NCBI GenBank assembly: GCA_002435365.1
Contig: DJMM01000042.1
Coordinates: forward strand, 11,463-20,685
DNA from: Ignavibacteriales bacterium UBA6490
GTDB lineage: Bacteria > Bacteroidota > Ignavibacteria > Ignavibacteriales > Ignavibacteriaceae
Length of the DNA: 9,223 bases
Reading direction: 5' to 3'
Positions 5,038 to 9,223 of this stretch are shown here, piece by piece (the stretch's first letter is position 1; every line of letters starts with the position of its first letter). The position numbers were made by a program, and so were the translations under genes. Under the pieces are notes generated by a model. That model saw nothing but the letters and a program-made list of their open reading frames with translations, was not told the origin of the DNA and did no database searches.

Positions 5038-8013
5038 TTATTTTTTGATGCTCGCGGAATCCTGGTTTGCAGCAAGTATCCTGTACTTCTCAAGATTTGT
5101 CCTGACCGTCGGATCGCCGGGATATATTGTAGAGAGCTTCTGCCAAACTTCATAAGATTTTTTAAAGTTGCGCTGGTTCTCATATATATCAAGGAGCACC
5201 CTGTAAGGATTCCAGTAAGAGCCTGCATCTGTTGGTTCGGATTCAATCCTTGCCCAGGCTTCCTTTTCAAGTTCAACAGCAAGTTTATTGAACTGGCTGA
5301 TTCCGCCGGCACGGAAATAAATGTTGCTGAGCTCGTAAAGTATGCCGAATTCCACAGGCATAACCGTACGCGGCATTTTTTCTTCCATTATATCCAGTGT
5401 ATTGACTGCCAGGGGACTCTGGTCTGAATTTACATAATAAATTGCCAGTCTTAAAAATGCATTCCTGTAATTCTGTGTCATCCTTTGATGGTTTTCATCA
5501 AAGAAAATGCTCTGGTCATTAAGTCCGCGGAATTTAAATCCGGGTTTATAATCTTTAGAGTATCCGGTATCTTTTGAAAGAAGCTGTTCTCTCATAATTT
5601 CAGGATTTATGAATTCCTGGCCCTGGGTGCGTTTTTCGGGAACCAGGCGAAGGGCCATTCCTTCCATCTTTAGATAATCCTGAAGTCCGATCTTGCTGTC
5701 TTCCGAACAGGTTACTGCAAAATAAATGGGCCGCTCCCAGTTGTTTGCTTCAACAATTTCCTTAACCATAAGATCCTGGACACGCACAGCTTTAACATTT
5801 CCGAAAGTAAGGGTGTTGTTCATTTTGAATGTAATGCTGCCCGCGGAAATAATTGAGGTGTCGCGTATGTTCAGACTTTTTACAACGTCCTGGGGAAGAT
5901 TTCCTTCACCCGGGCGGGGAACTTGTATGGTTATATCTATCGGTTCCCACTGAACCGGACGTACCTGGGAGATCTGGTCATCGGTCAGCCTCATTTTTAA
6001 TACACCAACATTATAGGGGTCATTGTTTTTAAGCTGCTTTATATACCAGCTTGTATTTAAAAGACTTAGATTGGCTATTTTCACATCGCGTCTTACGCCT
6101 TCAACATCCTGAAGATACCAGAGGGGGAAAGTATCATTATCACCGTTTGTGAAGAGCACCGAATTCGGTGCACAGCTCTGAAGCAGGTTATAAGAGTAAT
6201 CCCACGGCACCCAGTTACTGCTTCTGTCGTGTTTGTAATAATTAGCCATTAACATTTTTACCGGCACAAAAACTATTCCCAGCAGAAGCACTGTAACAAC
6301 TGCCGCGTTTTTATATTTTAAGTTCCGGATCTTCAGCTGGGTTATGCGGGCAAGACCAAAAACGCCCAGACCCACCCATATAGAAAAAACAAAAAATGCT
6401 CCCACATAAAAATAATCTCTTTCCCTCGGCTGGGGCTGCTGCTGGTTCTGGTAAAATGCAGTAAGGTATCCCAGAAGAATAAACATTACCATAAACACGG
6501 CAGCCATTTTCCAATCCTTCCGGAAATGGTAATAAATACCAAACAATCCAAGCAGCAGTGGTATCGCAAACAGTGAATCCTTTGCATCGCCGGCAAACCT
6601 TACGTTGATGAGCTTTCCTACAAGATTTCCGATACCGTTAAACGGAGCGATATCCGCACCGTCATCCTGGCTCCAGCCCTCGCGTCCCGCATAGTTCCAC
6701 ATAAAATATCTTGTCATCATGTGGTGCATCTGGTAATTCCAGAAAAAGTCCAGATCGCTTGAGTAATTGGAATAAACACCCATCTGGTGGCTTTCGGCTG
6801 TAAACCTTCTTTTAAAAGTCGGAAAATCACCATACTGCTCCCTGTTAAGGTAGGAAACAAGTTCAGTAAATGTATCCGGCTCGTTTTCGTTCATAGGAGG
6901 ATTCTGATTCGCCCGGATAATAACCATAGAAAATGTGGTGAACCCGGCAAGGATAAAAAGCACGGAAAGGGCAGCAAGGTTTAATGTGGGTTTATTGTTT
7001 TTAACCGAATAATAAACCATGAATCCGAAAATTCCGAAAATTGCGGCAAGTGTAATAATTGCCGTGGTGCTATTATTTCCGGCAATTGCAGTAATAAGCG
7101 CCGGCAGATATTTTACAATACCGGGATAAGTAAGTGCAAGCGCAACACCTCCGATTATTATGGGCAGATAGAATGAATTCCTGTTAAATAATTTTTTATA
7201 AAATATTCCCATTATGAAAACACTTACAACGGCAAAAATGATTTTTATCTTGCTGTCGAATGCCGCATATTCTTCCGGTGAGGGGGGAGATACGGTTTTC
7301 TGACCGGCCCACATTCCGACTGCAACCAGAAGCAGAATGCCTACATGGGCCATAAATATATAGGCCGTGTTTTTACAGGCGACTTCATCTTCAAGATATT
7401 TACGGAACATTACAACCATAACAACCGGAAGAATTCCAAGCACGCTCATAAGATGAACGCCGGTAGACAGACCAATAAGATATGCAATCATCAGGAGGTA
7501 TTTTTCATTGTCCCTGCGGTCAGCTTTTTCATTCCAGAGTATCATGAGCCATGTAACCAGACCAACTAAAAAAGTACTGAAGGCATAAACTTCAGCCTCA
7601 ACCGCATTGAACCAAAAGGTATCGCTGAAGGAAAAGGATAATGCTCCTATTGCTGCTGCAGTGTAAACCATTAATGCGTCAAGGGGAGAGCTGTAATTTT
7701 TTCCTTTGAAATTTTCAATAAGCTTAACCGCAATCAGGTATAAAAACAATATAGACAGTGCGCTTGAAAAAACCGAAATAAGGTTTACCCTGAATGCAAT
7801 GCTTTCTCCGATAGGAAGAAGGGAAAATATTCTTCCGAGCAGAAGAAAGAACGGTGTTCCGGGAGGATGTGGCACCTGCAGATAATAACCGGCAGCAATA
7901 AACTCACCGCAGTCCCAGAAAGATACTGACGGCTGTACAGTTAAGAGAAGTACAACCAGCGAAATGAGGAATACTACCGAAGCAAATATCCTGTTGGTCA
8001 ATTTATAATTCAT
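5038..8013 (-). CDS. DUF2723 / TMEM260-family membrane protein, probable GT-C-type O-mannosyltransferase-like enzyme
   Basis: This is an integral inner-membrane protein of 991 residues. About the first 590 hold many hydrophobic segments (for example 8-27, 111-130, 142-159, 172-201, 216-235, 255-271, 281-296, 342-366, 478-493, 502-519, 533-555, 568-588). The signature is SFWDCGEFIAAGYY (31-44) then VPHPPGTP (47-54), the acidic-plus-His first loop of the DUF2723 family. RERDYFYVG (529-537) and TNGDNDTFPLWYLQ (621-634) are also family-typical. The soluble tail ends in helical, TPR-like repeats (about 830-985). The eukaryotic member TMEM260 is reported to O-mannosylate receptor domains, and GT-C enzymes use lipid-linked sugars outside the membrane; the bacterial substrate here is unknown. 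The start is ATG 8013 with GAGGT about 8 bases upstream. The GT9 gene downstream supports a glycan-assembly role (inference). Confidence 0.9.
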   Translation of the reverse strand: MNYKLTNRIFASVVFLISLVVLLLTVQPSVSFWDCGEFIAAGYYLQVPHPPGTPFFLLLGRIFSLLPIGESIAFRVNLISVFSSALSILFLYLIAVKLIENFKGKNYSSPLDALMVYTAAAIGALSFSFSDTFWFNAVEAEVYAFSTFLVGLVTWLMILWNEKADRRDNEKYLLMIAYLIGLSTGVHLMSVLGILPVVMVVMFRKYLEDEVACKNTAYIFMAHVGILLLVAVGMWAGQKTVSPPSPEEYAAFDSKIKIIFAVVSVFIMGIFYKKLFNRNSFYLPIIIGGVALALTYPGIVKYLPALITAIAGNNSTTAIITLAAIFGIFGFMVYYSVKNNKPTLNLAALSVLFILAGFTTFSMVIIRANQNPPMNENEPDTFTELVSYLNREQYGDFPTFKRRFTAESHQMGVYSNYSSDLDFFWNYQMHHMMTRYFMWNYAGREGWSQDDGADIAPFNGIGNLVGKLINVRFAGDAKDSLFAIPLLLGLFGIYYHFRKDWKMAAVFMVMFILLGYLTAFYQNQQQPQPRERDYFYVGAFFVFSIWVGLGVFGLARITQLKIRNLKYKNAAVVTVLLLGIVFVPVKMLMANYYKHDRSSNWVPWDYSYNLLQSCAPNSVLFTNGDNDTFPLWYLQDVEGVRRDVKIANLSLLNTSWYIKQLKNNDPYNVGVLKMRLTDDQISQVRPVQWEPIDITIQVPRPGEGNLPQDVVKSLNIRDTSIISAGSITFKMNNTLTFGNVKAVRVQDLMVKEIVEANNWERPIYFAVTCSEDSKIGLQDYLKMEGMALRLVPEKRTQGQEFINPEIMREQLLSKDTGYSKDYKPGFKFRGLNDQSIFFDENHQRMTQNYRNAFLRLAIYYVNSDQSPLAVNTLDIMEEKMPRTVMPVEFGILYELSNIYFRAGGISQFNKLAVELEKEAWARIESEPTDAGSYWNPYRVLLDIYENQRNFKKSYEVWQKLSTIYPGDPTVRTNLEKYRILAANQDSASIKK

Positions 8014-8059
8014 TAAATTCTACCTCAAATAAAAAAGAAGTTAAAATTAGCTCAGGAAG

Positions 8060-8095
8060 CTTAATTAAACAATGTAAATTAACGTATTAATTAAG
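8060..8095. repeat. AT-rich inverted repeat between the orphan gene and DUF2723
   Basis: CTTAATTAA (8060-8068) and TTAATTAAG (8087-8095) are perfect 9-bp inverted arms around an 18-base spacer. They lie in the 83-bp gap just after the orphan gene's stop. With almost only A:T pairs the stem would be weak. It may be a protein site or chance in AT-rich DNA. I see no clear promoter for DUF2723 in this gap. Confidence 0.3.
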
Positions 8096-8096
8096 A

Positions 8097-8333
8097 TTAT
8101 TCAGAAGAACCTTCATCCTTTTTTTTGAAAAAGGCATCATACTTCGATTTGTCAACCGCCGTATAATATTTATCATACATATCCCTGAGTCTCTTCATCG
8201 AAACAGTATCAAAATCCTCATCGTCTTTGTCCCGCTTTATGAATATTTTAAACAGCTCGGACTCCTCGCGCGTAAATTTTCTTTCATGTTTTTTAAGATA
8301 CTCCAGGTACTTTTTCTGATCCCTGAATGACAT
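8097..8333 (-). CDS. Small charged protein of unknown function (78 residues)
   Basis: I do not recognise this protein. It is soluble, highly charged (Lys, Asp and Glu rich) and probably all-helical. MSFRDQKKYLEYLKKHERKF at the start looks like an amphipathic helix, followed by an acidic RDKDDEDFD stretch (34-42) and a Lys/Tyr-rich segment (MYDKYYTAVDKSKYDAFF). There is no signal peptide, membrane segment, cysteine pair or known motif. It is judged real because it starts at ATG 8333 with GAGG 6 bases upstream, has a candidate promoter at 8379-8407, fills the space up to the DUF2723 gene, and has no overlapping competitor. It precedes DUF2723 on the same strand with an 83-bp gap and may be cotranscribed. 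The gap is long enough for a second promoter. Confidence 0.75.
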   Translation of the reverse strand: MSFRDQKKYLEYLKKHERKFTREESELFKIFIKRDKDDEDFDTVSMKRLRDMYDKYYTAVDKSKYDAFFKKKDEGSSE

Positions 8334-8378
8334 AGCTTGCCTCGTGTTTTTTTACACTTTTACTGATTTAGACGGGAA

Positions 8379-8407
8379 AAAATAACTAAAGTTGACCCCG
8401 GGTTCAA
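8379..8407 (-). promoter_or_regulatory. Candidate promoter of the 78-residue gene, overlapped by a palindrome
   Basis: The minus strand has TTGAAC (8407-8402), a 17-base spacer, and TATTTT (8384-8379), each box matching 4 of 6 consensus positions. The gene starts about 46 bases downstream. The imperfect palindrome TTGACCCCGGGTTCAA (8392-8407) covers the -35 box and part of the spacer, the place where a repressor would bind. Both calls are tentative. Confidence 0.35.
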
Positions 8408-8438
8408 GAATTTCACAATTATTAATAATTTTGGAGGT

Positions 8439-8580
8439 AAATTGGTAATATAACCTGGTTCTAACCCCGGTCTGATCCCATTCTAACCTGATTCTGTTCC
8501 CATTTTTATGAGGATAGAACGGGATTAAATTCAAATGAGGGTCAGTGCAGCTTCAGATTGTGTCTCAAATTGGTAATATA
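8439..8580. repeat. 14-bp direct repeats flanking a block of short tandem and inverted repeats
   Basis: AAATTGGTAATATA occurs exactly at 8439-8452 and 8567-8580, and a degenerate form lies at 8595-8607. Between them TTCTAACCCCGGTCTGATCC (from 8459) and TTCTAACCTGATTCTGTTCC (from 8481) are two tandem 22-bp copies, about 17 of 22 matching. An inverted partial copy follows at 8510-8526. Positions 8475-8489 can pair with 8511-8525 (13 of 15 bp, 21-base loop). This fills the 284-bp gap between two divergent genes. It may be a regulatory array for the plus-strand gene, a decayed small repeat element, or both. I see no coding sequence here; the only open frame is a TTG-start stretch without a ribosome site. 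Confidence 0.55.
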
Positions 8581-8617
8581 CCGGCATTGGTTCAAAATTG
8601 GGTATATTTAACAGGTT

Positions 8618-9193
8618 ATGAAGAAATTAAAATATTTCAAGATATATAAACCTTTCGGAATGCTGTCCCAGTTCACCGATCCTTCGGGCAGACCCACATT
8701 AAAGCAGCTTTACGGATTCAGCGAAGATATTTATCCTGTGGGCAGACTCGATTTTGACAGCGAGGGGCTGCTGCTCCTTACGAATGACAAATCTATTAAC
8801 TCATTGCTCCTTTCCCCGGTAAATAAAACAGAAAAGGAATACCTCGTACAGGTTGAGGGAATTCCGGATCCGGATGATTTGCTGCCGCTTTATAAAGGAG
8901 TTTTAATTGAGGGAAGAAAAACTCTTCCAGCAGAAGCTAAAATTATTTCCGCACCTCAATTACCTGTGCGTGTTCCGCCGGTTAGGATCAGAAAAACTGT
9001 CCCGGACAGCTGGCTGAAAATTATAATCAGCGAAGGAAGAAACCGGCAGGTAAGAAAAATGTGTGCAAAAACCGGTTTCCCGGTGTTAAGACTGGTGCGC
9101 ATAAGAATAAAGAATATTGTTCTTGGAAGCATGCTTCCGGGAGAAGTAAAAGAGCTTTCAGACAAAGAAGTAAAGGGGTTGTTAAAAAGGTAA
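8618..9193 (+). CDS. rluE: 23S rRNA pseudouridine synthase, RluE type (RsuA/RluB/RluE/RluF family)
   Basis: RluE isomerises one uridine of 23S rRNA (U2457 in E. coli numbering) to pseudouridine. At 191 residues the protein is the short form without the N-terminal S4 domain that RsuA, RluB and RluF carry; E. coli RluE also lacks it. Seen are KPFGMLSQFTD (11-21), the catalytic GRLDFDSEGLLLLTND with Asp45, KEYLVQVEGIP, then RIRKTVPDSWLKIIISEG and RNRQVRKMCAKTGFPVLRLVR. These match RluE closely (from memory: RERKSIPTSWLKITLYEG, then RNRQVRRMTAHVGFPTLRL). ATG 8618 is used although the ribosome site is weak (AGG about 3 bases upstream). Length and the immediate KIYKPFG start support it. It stands alone, divergent from the orphan gene. 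The exact target uridine is inferred from subfamily resemblance. Confidence 0.9.
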   Translation: MKKLKYFKIYKPFGMLSQFTDPSGRPTLKQLYGFSEDIYPVGRLDFDSEGLLLLTNDKSINSLLLSPVNKTEKEYLVQVEGIPDPDDLLPLYKGVLIEGRKTLPAEAKIISAPQLPVRVPPVRIRKTVPDSWLKIIISEGRNRQVRKMCAKTGFPVLRLVRIRIKNIVLGSMLPGEVKELSDKEVKGLLKR

Positions 9194-9200
9194 AGCGCCG

Positions 9201-9220
9201 GCATCGGATAAATCCGATGC
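9201..9220 (+). terminator. Hairpin after the pseudouridine synthase gene, probable terminator cut by the window end
   Basis: GCATCGGAT (9201-9209) and ATCCGATGC (9212-9220) form a perfect 9-bp stem 8 bases after the stop codon. The window ends 3 bases later, so a T run cannot be checked. The position fits an intrinsic terminator. Confidence 0.5.
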
Positions 9221-9223
9221 TGA

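Noticed and set aside
5029..5427. 132-codon plus-strand frame antisense to the DUF2723 gene
   Set aside because: It is a shadow of the long, clearly conserved minus-strand gene, with no ribosome site or family resemblance.
8352..8534. 60-codon minus-strand frame in the divergent intergenic region
   Set aside because: It starts with TTG without a ribosome site, crosses the repeat block and the candidate promoter, and its protein has no recognisable features.
8603..8608. TATATT as the -10 box of the pseudouridine synthase gene
   Set aside because: Transcription would start only about 3 bases before the ATG and there is no -35 box at 16-18 bases. A TAATAT at 8574-8579 is an alternative but has a weak -35.

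Overview
The window reads as a stretch of chromosome from a Bacteroidota/Ignavibacteriota-type bacterium (Ignavibacteria-like is my best guess). The reasons are moderate GC with AT-rich intergenic gaps, carbamoyl-phosphate synthase (CPSase) subunits of the 'CAD-like' type, a large DUF2723/TMEM260-type membrane protein with a C-terminal helical-repeat tail, and a mix of good and very weak Shine-Dalgarno sites. The taxon is inferred from protein style and was not tested. I see no insertion sequence, phage gene, CRISPR array, tRNA or rRNA.

Layout. (1) 1-2256, minus strand: a pyrimidine/arginine precursor operon. It has a promoter, a leader carrying an intrinsic terminator and a 35-codon ORF, then carA, then carB, which runs off the left edge. 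(2) 2359-3857, plus strand: a two-gene unit of an aldo/keto reductase and a LOG-family (SLOG) protein, joined by an ATGA overlap. It is divergent from carA. (3) 3873-8333, minus strand: a 78-codon orphan gene, then a 991-residue DUF2723 membrane glycosyltransferase-like protein, then a GT9 (heptosyltransferase-type) glycosyltransferase. A strong hairpin lies between the last two. (4) 8334-8617: a repeat-rich divergent intergenic region. (5) 8618-9193, plus strand: an RluE-type 23S rRNA pseudouridine synthase, followed by a hairpin cut by the window end.

How the parts fit. CarA and CarB form one enzyme making carbamoyl phosphate. The most informative non-coding signal is the carA leader. A perfect 11-bp hairpin plus U7 tract points toward carA, no minus-strand gene lies upstream of it, and a short ORF runs through the hairpin and ends on the carA start codon. 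That is the architecture of a translation-coupled attenuator, like enterobacterial pyrBI in layout. The DUF2723 and GT9 genes suggest envelope or protein glycosylation. The remaining genes are housekeeping or of unclear substrate. Apart from the carA leader and the repeats at 8439-8580, the region looks ordinary.
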